Source of the DNA: Microsaccharimonas sp964523145
GTDB lineage: Bacteria > Patescibacteriota > Saccharimonadia > Saccharimonadales > Saccharimonadaceae
Length of the DNA stretch: 64,000 nt
Direction of reading: 5' to 3'
NCBI GenBank assembly: GCA_964523145.1
Contig: CAZFYB010000001.1
Coordinates: forward strand, 1-64,000
Part shown: in pieces, positions 24,537 through 34,587 of the stretch
Layout of the letters: each line of letters starts with the position of its first letter
How positions within the stretch are numbered: position 1 is the stretch's first letter
Made by a program: the position numbers and the translations under genes
Notes under the pieces: generated by a model
What the model saw: the letters and a program-made list of their open reading frames with translations, nothing else
Databases searched by the model: none
What the model was told of the DNA's origin: nothing

Positions 24537-25397
24537 ATGGACTACACAACGATTCAGCTTGAGAAGAAAGCCAATGATATCCGCGAAGATATCATTCGTA
24601 TGCTCGAAGCTGCCGGAAGCGGGCATAGTGCTGGTCCACTGGGCTTAGCAGATATTTTTGCTGCTCTTTATTTTAATATTATGAATATTCGTCCTGAAGA
24701 ACCTGAATGGCCTGATCGCGATATGTTTTTCTTAAGTAACGGACACTGCGTACCGGTACAATACGCAACCATGGCCGAAGCTGGGTACTTTCCAAAAGAA
24801 GAATTATTAACCTTGCGTAAATTTGGAAGCCGATTACAGGGTCACCCGGAGCGTGAAAAGCTTCCAGGCCTCGAAAATACGAGCGGTCCGTTAGGAAGTG
24901 GTTTGTCTCAGGCTGCCGGATACGCTTATAGCTTGCAGTATCTTGATAAAAATCCGCACCGCTTTGTATATGTCGTCACTGGAGATGGTGAGCTAAACGA
25001 AGGTAATATTTGGGAAGCAGCAATGTTTGCTGGTAAGTATAAACTTTCACAACTGATTGCTTTTGTTGATCGAAATAATATTCAGATCGATGGAACGACT
25101 GAAGATGTTATGCCACTCGAAGATCTTCGTGGAAAATGGGAATCGTTTGGATGGCATGTGGTTGAAATCGATGGTCATAATGTTGAAAGTGTTATTGATG
25201 CAGCCAGCCAGGCTCGCGCAGTAACAAACCGACCGACTGTTATTATTGCGCATACAATACCCGGTAAGGGTGTTGATTTCATGGAATATAACTTCAAGTG
25301 GCACGGTGTGCCGCCAAATGCCGACCAAGCTAAAGAAGCCCTCGAAGATCTGCGTACCCTTGGGGGAAAAATTACTCATGAAGGAGCTGGCGTATGA
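24537..25397 (+). CDS. Transketolase, N-terminal subunit
   Basis: The 286-aa protein is the thiamine-diphosphate-binding half of a split transketolase. It shows AAGSGHSAGPLGLADI, GPLGSGLSQAAGYA, and the ThDP motif GDGELNEGNIWEAAMFAGKY. It works with the next gene, which it overlaps by 4 bp, to move two-carbon units between sugar phosphates. Split transketolases are known in archaea and many bacteria. Confidence 0.95.
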   Translation: MDYTTIQLEKKANDIREDIIRMLEAAGSGHSAGPLGLADIFAALYFNIMNIRPEEPEWPDRDMFFLSNGHCVPVQYATMAEAGYFPKEELLTLRKFGSRLQGHPEREKLPGLENTSGPLGSGLSQAAGYAYSLQYLDKNPHRFVYVVTGDGELNEGNIWEAAMFAGKYKLSQLIAFVDRNNIQIDGTTEDVMPLEDLRGKWESFGWHVVEIDGHNVESVIDAASQARAVTNRPTVIIAHTIPGKGVDFMEYNFKWHGVPPNADQAKEALEDLRTLGGKITHEGAGV

Positions 25398-26383
25398 ACT
25401 ACCCATTAAACCCAGATGTATATAACGATGGGGTAAAACTTGAACCGATTCGAGCTGGATTTGGGCGCGGGCTTGTGGCCGCTGGCGAAGCAAATGAAAA
25501 CGTAGTAGCGCTTTGTGCTGACTTAACTGAAAGCACTCAAATGCATTTATTCCGCGATGCTTTTGCGGAGCGATTTATTGAAATGGGAATTGCTGAACAG
25601 AACCTGGTTACTGTAGCGAGCGGGTTAGCTCGAGCGGGTAAAATACCCTTTACCAGTAGCTATGCGGCCTTTAGTCCTGGGCGAAACTGGGAGCAGATTA
25701 AGACGACTGCAGCCTTAAATAACCAACCAGTTAAGATTGTTGGTTCACATGCAGGTGTCAGCGTTGGTCCAGATGGGGCGACCCACCAAATGCTTGAAGA
25801 TATTGCACTTATGCGCGTTATGCCAAATATGGTTGTTGTTGCGCCTGGCGACAGTATTGAAGCGGAAAAAGCTACGAAAGCTATTGCTGAAAATGGATTG
25901 CCAAGTTATTTACGCCTGGCTCGTGATAAAACCGCAATCTTTAGCACTGAAGAGTCGCCTTTCGAAATTGGTAAGGCGTATGTACTGAAAGAAGGAAATG
26001 AAGCAACACTTCTTGGTACGGGTACGATGACCTACCAACTACTCATTGCGGCAAAGATATTATCTGAGCGTGGAATTGAAGTAGAAGTAGTGCACGTGCC
26101 GACTATTAAACCACTCGATAAAGTCACGATCATGGCCAGTGTTCGTAAATCAGGGCGAGTCGTCACGGCTGAGGAAGCTCAAGCAGCCGGCGGATTTGGT
26201 GGTGCAATTGCCGAGCTACTAGGTGAAATACTTCCTTCGCCATTACTCCGTATTGGCATGCAAGATCGCTATGGTGAGTCTGGTGCGCCAGTTGAACTCA
26301 TGGATCATTTCGGACTAAGCGGTCCAAAGATTGCTGATCAATTAACCGAATGGTTTAGCCACACACCGCGCTACCATCAATAA
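25394..26383 (+). CDS. Transketolase, C-terminal subunit
   Basis: The 329-aa protein is the pyrimidine-binding and C-terminal half: ADLTESTQM, FIEMGIAEQNLVTVASGLA (catalytic Glu that activates ThDP), AGVSVGPDGATHQ and a C-terminal Rossmann-like domain. It overlaps the N-terminal subunit gene by 4 bp, which ensures matched synthesis. Confidence 0.95.
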   Translation: MNYPLNPDVYNDGVKLEPIRAGFGRGLVAAGEANENVVALCADLTESTQMHLFRDAFAERFIEMGIAEQNLVTVASGLARAGKIPFTSSYAAFSPGRNWEQIKTTAALNNQPVKIVGSHAGVSVGPDGATHQMLEDIALMRVMPNMVVVAPGDSIEAEKATKAIAENGLPSYLRLARDKTAIFSTEESPFEIGKAYVLKEGNEATLLGTGTMTYQLLIAAKILSERGIEVEVVHVPTIKPLDKVTIMASVRKSGRVVTAEEAQAAGGFGGAIAELLGEILPSPLLRIGMQDRYGESGAPVELMDHFGLSGPKIADQLTEWFSHTPRYHQ

Positions 26384-26396
26384 TAAAGGGGATATT

Positions 26397-27308
26397 ATGG
26401 GACTAACGATTAAAGAGATACGAAACAACACATTACGAGCTCGCCATTTAATGCAACGGAGCCGACAACAACATTTTGCGGTAGGGGCGTTTAATATTGA
26501 TAATCAAGAAACACTCATTGCGATTGCGCAAGCGGCAAAAAAACTGAACGCGCCAGTCCTTGTTGAAGTGAGTGATGGTGAAGTGAAAGCACTAGGAATC
26601 GATAATCTTCGTGACATGGTTGATAACTATAAAGTTGAATACGGTGTTGAGATGTACATTAACCTCGACCACAGCCCAACCGTTGAAGATTGTAAAAAAG
26701 CAATTGATGCCGGTTATGAATTTATTCATATTGATATTTCACAAGCAAACCATGATGCAACTGAAGAAGAGATTATCGCTAAAACTAAAGAAGTCGTAGA
26801 GTATGCGAAATTTACTGGCGCACTTGTCGAAAGTGAACCGCACTACTTTGGTGGTAGCAGTAATGTGCATAGCGAAGAAATTAATTATGAAGAAATTAAG
26901 AAAACTTTTTCAACACCCGAAGGTACTCATTCGTTTGTTGAAGCAACCGGTATTGATACCTTTGCAGCGGCAGTTGGTAACTTACATGGTAAATATCCTG
27001 TTCCGAAAGAGCTTGATCTTGAGTTACTTCAACAAATTCGCGACTCAATTGATTGTCAAATTAGCCTTCACGGCGGAAGTGGAACGCCTTTGCACTTCTT
27101 TGAAGAAGCAGCTCGTATTGGAGTGAGTAAGATTAATATTAATAGTGATATGCGTTATGTTTTTCGGACTGAACTTGAAAAAGTGTTAAAAGAAAACCCT
27201 GACGAATATGCTGTAGTGAAACTTATGCCTCAAGTATATGGTGCAGTTCAGGCTGTCGTTGAAGAAAAGATTAACGCGTTTGGCAGTGCTGGAAAGGCTG
27301 TTGTGTAG
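26397..27308 (+). CDS. Class II fructose-bisphosphate aldolase family
   Basis: The 303-aa protein is a zinc-dependent class II aldolase. Metal and active-site motifs are visible: INLDHSPTVEDCKKAIDAG (first His), AAVGNLHGKYP and ISLHGGSGTPLHFFEEA (zinc His residues), and KININSDMR. It should split or form fructose-1,6-bisphosphate (or tagatose bisphosphate). It follows AAAGGGGATATT. With transketolase upstream it links pentose phosphates to triose phosphates. Confidence 0.93.
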   Translation: MGLTIKEIRNNTLRARHLMQRSRQQHFAVGAFNIDNQETLIAIAQAAKKLNAPVLVEVSDGEVKALGIDNLRDMVDNYKVEYGVEMYINLDHSPTVEDCKKAIDAGYEFIHIDISQANHDATEEEIIAKTKEVVEYAKFTGALVESEPHYFGGSSNVHSEEINYEEIKKTFSTPEGTHSFVEATGIDTFAAAVGNLHGKYPVPKELDLELLQQIRDSIDCQISLHGGSGTPLHFFEEAARIGVSKININSDMRYVFRTELEKVLKENPDEYAVVKLMPQVYGAVQAVVEEKINAFGSAGKAVV

Positions 27309-27311
27309 TTC

Positions 27312-28277
27312 ATGACGGTACCCACAATAGTAACGATTGGTAAGGCTACGCAAGACGTATTTTTACGAAGTGCCAATGCCTTTCGTCAACTTGAGCATAA
27401 AGGGGTAAAATATGAGCAACTTCCGGTTGGCCAAAAGCTTGATTTGGATGAAGTTGTCTTTGCAACCGGAGGCAATGTTACTAATGCTGCGGTAACTTTC
27501 GCTAGACAAGGTTTGCATAGTAAATATTCGTGGTGTATTGGATCCGATGTGGCGAGTGAAGCAATTCTACAAAGCCTTGACCAGGAAGGGATTGACACCT
27601 CACACGTTCATCAAGGTGATGATTTCAGAGCTAGCTATTCGGTTATTCTGATGCTGGCGGGGGGTGAGCGAACCATTTTGAATTACAAAGGTACCATGCC
27701 AACGGCTGCTAGCTCAGAACTGAACCTTGAAGCAATTGATTCTGCAGACTGGGTGTATCTATCGGCACTAAACGATATGGAATTGTTAGAACGCATTGTC
27801 AGCCGTGCCGCTGAACATAAAGTAAAAGTAATGCTTAACCCGGCTGGTATTGAACTAAAACACCCGGATAAATTAAAAGCACTCCTCGAAGATGTAGAAG
27901 TTTTAACGGTAAATAAAGAAGAAGCGCAAATGATTGTCGAAGGCGAGACTTTAGAAGAGTTGGTTCGTCATGCACATCATTATTGCCCAGTGGTTATCGT
28001 TTCTGACGGTCCAAAAGGGGCGATGGCATCCGATGGAAAAACAATTATTAAAGCTGGTATGTATGAAGATGTTCTCGTTATCGATCGTACTGGCGGCGGT
28101 GATGCATTTGGCTCGGGCTTTTTGAGTTATTATGCCCAAGGAAAATCACTCAAAGAATCAATTGTGTTTGCAAGTGCGAATTCGACATCGGTTGTTCAAA
28201 AAATTGGTGCAAAAGAGGGAATTTTACATAAGGGCGTGACCCTACACGATATGCCGCTGACTGAGAAGGAGTTTTAA
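27312..28277 (+). CDS. PfkB-family sugar or nucleoside kinase
   Basis: The 321-aa protein has the PfkB signatures: GGNVTNAAVTFARQG near residue 54 and DRTGGGDAFGSGFLSYY near 255 (anion hole and catalytic Asp). Members phosphorylate ribose, adenosine, fructose or fructose-6-phosphate. Its place in a pentose and nucleotide cluster suggests ribose or a nucleoside as substrate, which is inference. It lies 3 bp after the aldolase and one base before the next gene. Confidence 0.9.
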   Translation: MTVPTIVTIGKATQDVFLRSANAFRQLEHKGVKYEQLPVGQKLDLDEVVFATGGNVTNAAVTFARQGLHSKYSWCIGSDVASEAILQSLDQEGIDTSHVHQGDDFRASYSVILMLAGGERTILNYKGTMPTAASSELNLEAIDSADWVYLSALNDMELLERIVSRAAEHKVKVMLNPAGIELKHPDKLKALLEDVEVLTVNKEEAQMIVEGETLEELVRHAHHYCPVVIVSDGPKGAMASDGKTIIKAGMYEDVLVIDRTGGGDAFGSGFLSYYAQGKSLKESIVFASANSTSVVQKIGAKEGILHKGVTLHDMPLTEKEF

Positions 28278-28278
28278 T

Positions 28279-30234
28279 ATGTCAAAATTTTTAAGTGATC
28301 TGCTGGATGCGAATGAACCACTCTTTTCACAAGCAATTCTGCAGCTTGAAGAAGTAAGTGGGCGTGCAGGTGCTGATACGAAGCTTATTGGTGATATCAC
28401 CAGTATGGCGCATGAGAGTATGCGTAGTTTAGGATTAAACCCAGCAGCTTCAACCGGTGAAGAAGTGTACCACGCGCTGCTTGGCCGTGTAGAGCAAGAC
28501 ATTAAACGACTTACGACTGTTATTGGTGCTGAGCAATCTGAAGATGTGCAGTATCTCGTACCGTTCATGATTGATGCTGCTAATAAGGTAGATTTTAATC
28601 GTAAGGTATTTGTATTAAAGCACGATAAGGCAAAAGAGTTAATTCGTAAAATGCCTCCCAAGGTTTTAATGGCGAAGCTTGGCTATGATGATGTCGAAGC
28701 TATGATTGCTGAAGAAGATTTTGATGAAATTTATACCGCCCTTCGATTTTCAGAAGGCGCCGAGTGGCTTAATGAATATAACGAACTTTTCAAAGAAATT
28801 ACCCCAGAAGATTATGAAGAACGAAACCTTCGCATTGTTCAAATGGACCACGAAAAGTACGTAGATTTAGCGGCACATTTTGTTGAGAAGAAGTTACATA
28901 ATGTTACTCACACTAAAGAGATGGGAACGATTGTTGTCGTGCCGATGCACACTAAAACAATGCGTGGACTGGTACTTAAGACGTTGCCGCTGCTGCTACA
29001 TTATATGAATGAGGTAAAACTATATTCAACGTTCTTTAAACTTAAAAGCAAAAAACCACACTTTGGTGAAACGGTAGTGAATACCTTAATTGCCGACCCT
29101 GGAACGGGTAGTCAGATGGTTGGGAAACGTATTCACTGGCGAGTTATTCAACGTTACTTGGGCCGACATAAAGAGGATGACATTGCTAAGGTTGCTTTTG
29201 AGCCTCATGTACAACCAGAAGATCTTCACTGGCGCCGCGCAGAAGACCTGCTTTATCAAATCGATCCTGAACTTGAGTTCTGGAAAGACCGCGACTACGT
29301 GGCATTTAACTATGATGGTTTCCCGGTTGCCTTTAACTTGTTCGATGTAAGTTTTGCTTACTCAAACAAAGAAACCTACGAGAATCGCTATGCATACCAC
29401 TTCCGTGAAAGCTTATGGAATGAAATATTCGTACGATATATGGGCTTCAAAAACCTCGCTAACCAAGTATTGGAGCAACTCGATAATGATATGATTGCTC
29501 CTGAATCCCTAGCACTCGTAAAACCAAAGGAAAAAGCACCTTCACTCCGCAAGCAAAATGAAAAAAATGACTTACTGGTTCGTCAACGGTTGATTGATTC
29601 TGCTGAGGGTAGATTAAACGGCGTGGTTGAAGAGTTTGAAGAAGTATTTGACATGTTAAGTAAGCATGAAAAAACGGTGACAATTTTCGGTTCGGCACGA
29701 AAACCTCAACACGATGAGGTGACTATGGGTGCCTACGATTTAGCGGCTCGCTTGACTAAGGCAGGGTATGCCATTGTTACCGGTGGGGGCAATGGAGTAA
29801 TGGAAGCAGCGAACCGTGGAGCATATGAGGCTGGCGGTGCGTCAATTGGGCTTAATATCGAATTACCTCACGAGCAAGCGCTCAACCCATATACAACCGA
29901 AAGTTATCAGTTTAACCATTTCTTTGGGCGTAAAGTAGCGATGACCCTTGATTCAAGTGCGTTTGTTTATTTCCCTGGAGGCTTTGGCACATTTGATGAA
30001 CTATTTGAAATTTTAGCTTTGGTACAAACGAAAAAAATACCGGCTGTACCGATTGTGTTGGTTGGAAGTGATTTCTGGCGCCCATTCGATGTAGCAATTC
30101 GAGAAACAATGCTTGATCGCTATAAGACAATTGATTACGAAGAAACGGAACTGTATCGAATTTACGATAATTATGATGAAATCATTGAATATATTAATGA
30201 AAATCATCGTAAGCAGAAACATCGTCACAAATAA
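28279..30234 (+). CDS. Unknown N-terminal domain fused to LOG nucleotide hydrolase
   Basis: The 651-aa protein has two parts. Residues about 465-651 are a LOG/PpnN-type Rossmann domain: TVTIFGSARKP, IVTGGGNGVMEAANRGAYEAG and YFPGGFGTFDELFEILALVQ (PGGxGTxxE, the catalytic motif). LOG enzymes cleave nucleoside monophosphates into base and ribose-5-phosphate. Residues 1-460 are mostly helical, with HWRVIQRYLGRHKED and WKDRDYVAFNYDGFPVAF, and I do not recognise them. In this cluster, release of ribose-5-phosphate would feed the RpiB/Rpe/transketolase enzymes. It follows AAGGAG. Confidence 0.85.
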   Translation: MSKFLSDLLDANEPLFSQAILQLEEVSGRAGADTKLIGDITSMAHESMRSLGLNPAASTGEEVYHALLGRVEQDIKRLTTVIGAEQSEDVQYLVPFMIDAANKVDFNRKVFVLKHDKAKELIRKMPPKVLMAKLGYDDVEAMIAEEDFDEIYTALRFSEGAEWLNEYNELFKEITPEDYEERNLRIVQMDHEKYVDLAAHFVEKKLHNVTHTKEMGTIVVVPMHTKTMRGLVLKTLPLLLHYMNEVKLYSTFFKLKSKKPHFGETVVNTLIADPGTGSQMVGKRIHWRVIQRYLGRHKEDDIAKVAFEPHVQPEDLHWRRAEDLLYQIDPELEFWKDRDYVAFNYDGFPVAFNLFDVSFAYSNKETYENRYAYHFRESLWNEIFVRYMGFKNLANQVLEQLDNDMIAPESLALVKPKEKAPSLRKQNEKNDLLVRQRLIDSAEGRLNGVVEEFEEVFDMLSKHEKTVTIFGSARKPQHDEVTMGAYDLAARLTKAGYAIVTGGGNGVMEAANRGAYEAGGASIGLNIELPHEQALNPYTTESYQFNHFFGRKVAMTLDSSAFVYFPGGFGTFDELFEILALVQTKKIPAVPIVLVGSDFWRPFDVAIRETMLDRYKTIDYEETELYRIYDNYDEIIEYINENHRKQKHRHK

Positions 30235-30292
30235 CTTTACAATTCAGCCGAACACGGCTATGCTAAAAACAATATAACTGCGAGGTGAGGGA

Positions 30293-30886
30293 ATGTCACG
30301 AATAGCGACAAAAAAAGGCTTGTTCACAGCAATCATTGTGCTCGCCGCGCTCCTTCTTATTGTGGGTATCGTTTCAGTAGTGCGTTCTCTGGCTACTGCG
30401 GATGATGAACCTGCAGACCCGTATACTTCACAGTCCACGAATAAAGATGAGGCAGAGGTAACTGAAGAAGCTGAAACGACCACAGTTACCCCGGCCGTTC
30501 CTGCTGAAACACCTCCCTCGACACTCGACCCGAACACAGTATCAACTATTGCTATTGAACCAATGAGTATCGAAGTCTCGTATGTAAAAGGCGTTGGTGG
30601 GTTTGAGTTTGAAGTAAAACGCACCCCAAGCGGTACGCAATTCGTTGTGTTTAATTCACCTGAATTAGCGGGTACAAAATGTACTAGCGATAATGGCCCA
30701 TTCGCTTCAATTATCGAAAATCCGGCAGCAGCCGAAAGTGCCGCTATTAGTAAAAGGCAAACTGTAGGTGACAAAACCTATGGGTTATCACTTGATTCTG
30801 ATGCTTGCACAAGTAATCCGGACTTGTTGAAGCGCTACCAAGCCTCGTTTTCAGACGCTTTCTCACTCTTAAAGGCTATAGACTAA
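30293..30886 (+). CDS. Membrane-anchored extracytoplasmic protein
   Basis: I do not recognise this 197-aa protein. It has one N-terminal membrane helix (residues 9-32), an acidic Thr/Pro/Glu-rich linker (about 36-80) and a small outer domain with two cysteines (GTKCTSDNG and SDACTSN) that could form a disulfide. The start follows GAGGTGAGG. It stands between the carbon cluster and uvrB. Confidence 0.75.
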   Translation: MSRIATKKGLFTAIIVLAALLLIVGIVSVVRSLATADDEPADPYTSQSTNKDEAEVTEEAETTTVTPAVPAETPPSTLDPNTVSTIAIEPMSIEVSYVKGVGGFEFEVKRTPSGTQFVVFNSPELAGTKCTSDNGPFASIIENPAAAESAAISKRQTVGDKTYGLSLDSDACTSNPDLLKRYQASFSDAFSLLKAID

Positions 30887-30921
30887 TTACAAAAATGAGT
30901 ATCTAGCTTATAATAGATACG

Positions 30922-32892
30922 ATGGCCCAAAAATTTAAACTCACTTCAAACTATAAACCAACCGGTGATCAGCCGAGTGCTATTGCTACGCTTATCAAAG
31001 GCCTTGAAGCTGGCGAGAAAGAACAGACACTTTTAGGAGTAACCGGTTCTGGTAAAACCTTTACCATGGCTAATATTATTGCCGATCGTCAAGTGCCAAC
31101 GTTGATTTTGGCGCACAATAAAACTTTGGCAGCCCAATTGTATAGTGAGTTTAAGGCATTCTTTCCTGATAACGAAGTGCATTATTTTGTCAGTTACTTC
31201 GATTATTATCAGCCTGAAGCATATATTGCCAGTAGTGATACGTATATTGAAAAAGACAGTAAGATCAATGATGAAATCGACCGCTTGCGCCATGCCGCTA
31301 CAACAGCCCTCTTAACACGGCGTGACACTATTATTGTTGCGAGTGTGAGTTGTATTTACGGTATTGGTTCACCTGAAGATTATTCAGCCATGTCGATTGA
31401 AGTGAAAAAAGGCGAACGTAGGCAACAAGATAAATTTATTCGCCTTTTAACTGATATTCAGTATCAGCGTAATGACATCGATTTTCACCGTGGTACCTTT
31501 AGGGTAAAAGGCGATATCGTTGATGTGTTCCCAGCAGGAAGTGACGTTGCTTACCGGGTTGAATTTTTTGGTGATGAGGTTGAACGATTGACTCGTATTG
31601 ACCCACTTACTGGCGAGATCCTTGGTGAACCAAATGAAATTGGTATTTTTCCAAGTAGTCACTACGTGACCCCGAAGCAAAAAGTGGAACGAGCAGTTAT
31701 TAATATCAAAAAAGAGTTTGAAGAGCGAATGGATTACTTCGAAAAGCATGACAAACTTTTAGAGGCGCAACGTTTAGCGCAGCGTACAAAGTATGACCTT
31801 GAAATGCTTGAAGAAACCGGCTTTGTAAAAGGCATCGAGAACTACAGCCGTTACCTTACAAATCGAGAACCCGGCGAGCAACCGGCAACACTACTTGATT
31901 ACTTCCCGGATGATTTTCTGTTATTTGTCGATGAAAGCCACATGACATTACCTCAGGTGAGAGGAATGTATAACGGTGATCGCGCCCGTAAAGAAGTATT
32001 GGTTGATCATGGGTTCCGGCTTCCAAGTGCGCTTGATAACCGACCATTAACGTTCGATGAATTTAATCGACATATTCATCAAACGGTGTATGTTTCGGCT
32101 ACACCGGCTGAATATGAGCTCTCGCATAGTCCAGAGCCTGCACAGCAGATTATTCGTCCAACCGGCTTGATCGACCCAGAAATTATCATTCGGCCTACTG
32201 AGGGTCAAATTGATGACTTGATTGCTGAGATTCGAGAGCGAGTAATAAAAGGCCAGCGAGTGCTCGTCACGACCCTCACCAAGCGCATGGCAGAAGATCT
32301 TTCGGCATACTTACTTGAACTTGATATTAAAACAGCCTATATTCACAGTGAAGTCGATACGCTTGAGCGCGGAGATATTCTTAAAGATTTGCGAACCGGT
32401 ATTTATGATGTACTCGTGGGAATTAACTTACTTCGTGAAGGCCTCGACCTTCCTGAGGTAAGCCTTGTGGCGATTATTGATGCCGATAAAGAAGGCTTTT
32501 TGCGCAGTTCTAGTGCTTTGATTCAAATTGTCGGGCGTGCTGCTCGTCACCTGGAGGGTAAAGTGTTGATGTATGCCGACCGAGTGACAAAATCGATGCA
32601 GCAAGCTATCGAAGAGACTGATCGGCGCCGTACGATTCAAACTGCTTATAATACCGAGCATAATATTACTCCGGTCAGTGTGGCAAAGGCGATTGACGAA
32701 GGTTTGCGTGCGATTATTCCTAAAAAAGCAGATACTACGCCAAAAATTGATCTACGTAAAATTCCTAAGGATGAATATGCCAGTTTAGTGAAAGAACTTT
32801 CAGGACAAATGGACCTGGCGAGCGCGAACCTTGAGTTTGAAAAAGCCGCCGAGCTCCGTGATATTATTGCTGATATCAAATCAAAAATGTAA
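30922..32892 (+). CDS. uvrB: Excinuclease ABC subunit B
   Basis: The 656-aa protein is UvrB of nucleotide-excision repair: Walker A GVTGSGKTFT, the damage-clamping hairpin region VSYFDYYQPEAYIASSDTYI, the helicase motif IVGRAARHLEGKV and a C-terminal UVR motif (ANLEFEKAAELRD) that binds UvrC. TATAAT (30909-30914) ends 7 nt before ATG, so it is leaderless. UvrA and UvrC are not in the window. Confidence 0.97.
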   Translation: MAQKFKLTSNYKPTGDQPSAIATLIKGLEAGEKEQTLLGVTGSGKTFTMANIIADRQVPTLILAHNKTLAAQLYSEFKAFFPDNEVHYFVSYFDYYQPEAYIASSDTYIEKDSKINDEIDRLRHAATTALLTRRDTIIVASVSCIYGIGSPEDYSAMSIEVKKGERRQQDKFIRLLTDIQYQRNDIDFHRGTFRVKGDIVDVFPAGSDVAYRVEFFGDEVERLTRIDPLTGEILGEPNEIGIFPSSHYVTPKQKVERAVINIKKEFEERMDYFEKHDKLLEAQRLAQRTKYDLEMLEETGFVKGIENYSRYLTNREPGEQPATLLDYFPDDFLLFVDESHMTLPQVRGMYNGDRARKEVLVDHGFRLPSALDNRPLTFDEFNRHIHQTVYVSATPAEYELSHSPEPAQQIIRPTGLIDPEIIIRPTEGQIDDLIAEIRERVIKGQRVLVTTLTKRMAEDLSAYLLELDIKTAYIHSEVDTLERGDILKDLRTGIYDVLVGINLLREGLDLPEVSLVAIIDADKEGFLRSSSALIQIVGRAARHLEGKVLMYADRVTKSMQQAIEETDRRRTIQTAYNTEHNITPVSVAKAIDEGLRAIIPKKADTTPKIDLRKIPKDEYASLVKELSGQMDLASANLEFEKAAELRDIIADIKSKM

Positions 32893-32937
32893 ATAACCCG
32901 TGCAACCAACAGCGTAACAGTATATAATTGATAGAAT

Positions 32938-33228
32938 ATGACGCAAATCTCGATTGATGATGTGCACCACCTAGCACAACTCAGTAGCCTTCAACTTGAT
33001 GAAGGTGAAGCTGACTCATTACGTTTAGACCTTGAAAACATCTTGGGCTATATTGAACAGCTTTCCGAACTGGACACTTCAGGTGTTGAGCCAACGTATC
33101 AAGTGACAGACCTTGAGAATGTATGGCGCGAAGATCAGGTTGATGATTATGGCATTACGCAAGATGCGCTCCTTGCTTTAGCGCTCGATGCCGAATCGAA
33201 CCAAATTAAGGTACCGAAAGTATTATAA
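32938..33228 (+). CDS. gatC: Glu-tRNA(Gln)/Asp-tRNA(Asn) amidotransferase subunit C
   Basis: The 96-aa protein is GatC (ISIDDVHHLAQLSSLQL, then LGYIEQLSELDTSGVEP), the small brace of the GatCAB amidotransferase that makes Gln-tRNA(Gln) and Asn-tRNA(Asn). TATAAT lies 9 nt before ATG. Its stop overlaps gatA by one base. Confidence 0.95.
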   Translation: MTQISIDDVHHLAQLSSLQLDEGEADSLRLDLENILGYIEQLSELDTSGVEPTYQVTDLENVWREDQVDDYGITQDALLALALDAESNQIKVPKVL

Positions 33229-34586
33229 TGACGGTAATTTCAGATTATATCGGTAATTCTGCACGCGAAAATGTTTTAAAGGCTATTGCCTCTGCACGCG
33301 AAAACGAATCGTTTAATGCGCTAATAAGTATTACTGAAACTCGAGCACTCGAGCGAGCTGACAAAGTTGATGCTGGTGAAATTACTGGTAAGCTTGCAGG
33401 TGTTCCTTTTGTAGCGAAAGATAATTTTTTGACGTACGGTGGTACAACGACCGCTGCGAGCAGCTTTTTAGAGCAATTTAAAGCACCATTACAAGCTACG
33501 GCTATCGAAAAGCTTGAAGCCGAAGGGGCGATTTGTATTGGTAAAGCAAACCTTGATGCGTTTGCTCACGGTGGGAGTACCGAAAATTCAGCATTCGGAC
33601 CAACAAAAAATGCTATTGATACCGAGCGGGTCGCTGGTGGAAGTAGTGGGGGGTCAGCAGTAGTTGTTGCCTTAAATATTGTGCCGTTCGCGCTTGGTAC
33701 TGATACGGGTGGCTCAATCCGCCAACCAGCCAGTTTTAACGGTGTGGTTGGGGTAAAGCCAACCTATGGGACCGTCAGTCGCTACGGTGTAGTGGCAATG
33801 GCAAGCAGCACTGATACGATCGGGGTGTTAACGAACTCTGTGCCCGATGCTGAACTACTTATGGGCATTATCAGCGGCCAAGATAAAAAAGACATGACAA
33901 CGTTGCCAGATTTTTTTGAATCTGTCTCTACGGCTCCAAAGAAGATCGGTATTATTAAAGAATTTATGACTGATGATGTTGACCCTGAGGTTCGCCGTCA
34001 AACCCAGCGGTATATTGATAAACTTTCGTCAAAAGGCTATAGCTTTGAAGAGGTAAGTTTGCCGCTTATAAAGTACGCGTTGGCAATCTATTACATTGTG
34101 GTACCTGCGGAAATTAGCAGTAACTTAGGCCGATACGATGGTATTCGCTACGGCAAACGAGCTGAGGCTTCGAGTTTGAGTGAGGTGTACGGACTTTCTC
34201 GTGACCGTGGTTTTATGCCTGAAAATAAACGCCGTATTATGATCGGGAGTTACGTGCTTTCGAGTGGCTATTTTGATGCGTATTATTTACAAGCTCAAAA
34301 AGCTCGTACACTTTTGATTAATGATTTCAATGCGTTATTTGAAAAGTATGACGCCTTGATTGGTCCTGTTGCGCCAACACCGGCGTTTAAACTGGGTGAG
34401 AATACGACCGACCCGGTTAAGATGTACTTAGCGGATATTATGACAGTACCAGCAAGCTTAGCGGGTTTGCCAGCAATAAGCGTTCCTGCAGGTACAACTG
34501 ATGCTGGGCTTCCAGTTGGTGTTCAACTTATCGGTGCTCGCAGAAGCGACTCAGTGCTATTAGCAATCGCAAAGGACGGTGAATAA
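33228..34586 (+). CDS. gatA: Glu-tRNA(Gln) amidotransferase subunit A
   Basis: The 452-aa amidase has the Ser-cisSer-Lys centre: PFVAKDNF (Lys), GGSSGGSA and TDTGGSIRQPAS. It frees ammonia from glutamine for GatB. It is slightly shorter than the roughly 485 aa of many GatA proteins, with the loss at the C-terminus. It is coupled to gatC and followed directly by a HEPN-like gene. Confidence 0.96.
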   Translation: MTVISDYIGNSARENVLKAIASARENESFNALISITETRALERADKVDAGEITGKLAGVPFVAKDNFLTYGGTTTAASSFLEQFKAPLQATAIEKLEAEGAICIGKANLDAFAHGGSTENSAFGPTKNAIDTERVAGGSSGGSAVVVALNIVPFALGTDTGGSIRQPASFNGVVGVKPTYGTVSRYGVVAMASSTDTIGVLTNSVPDAELLMGIISGQDKKDMTTLPDFFESVSTAPKKIGIIKEFMTDDVDPEVRRQTQRYIDKLSSKGYSFEEVSLPLIKYALAIYYIVVPAEISSNLGRYDGIRYGKRAEASSLSEVYGLSRDRGFMPENKRRIMIGSYVLSSGYFDAYYLQAQKARTLLINDFNALFEKYDALIGPVAPTPAFKLGENTTDPVKMYLADIMTVPASLAGLPAISVPAGTTDAGLPVGVQLIGARRSDSVLLAIAKDGE

Positions 34587-34587
34587 T

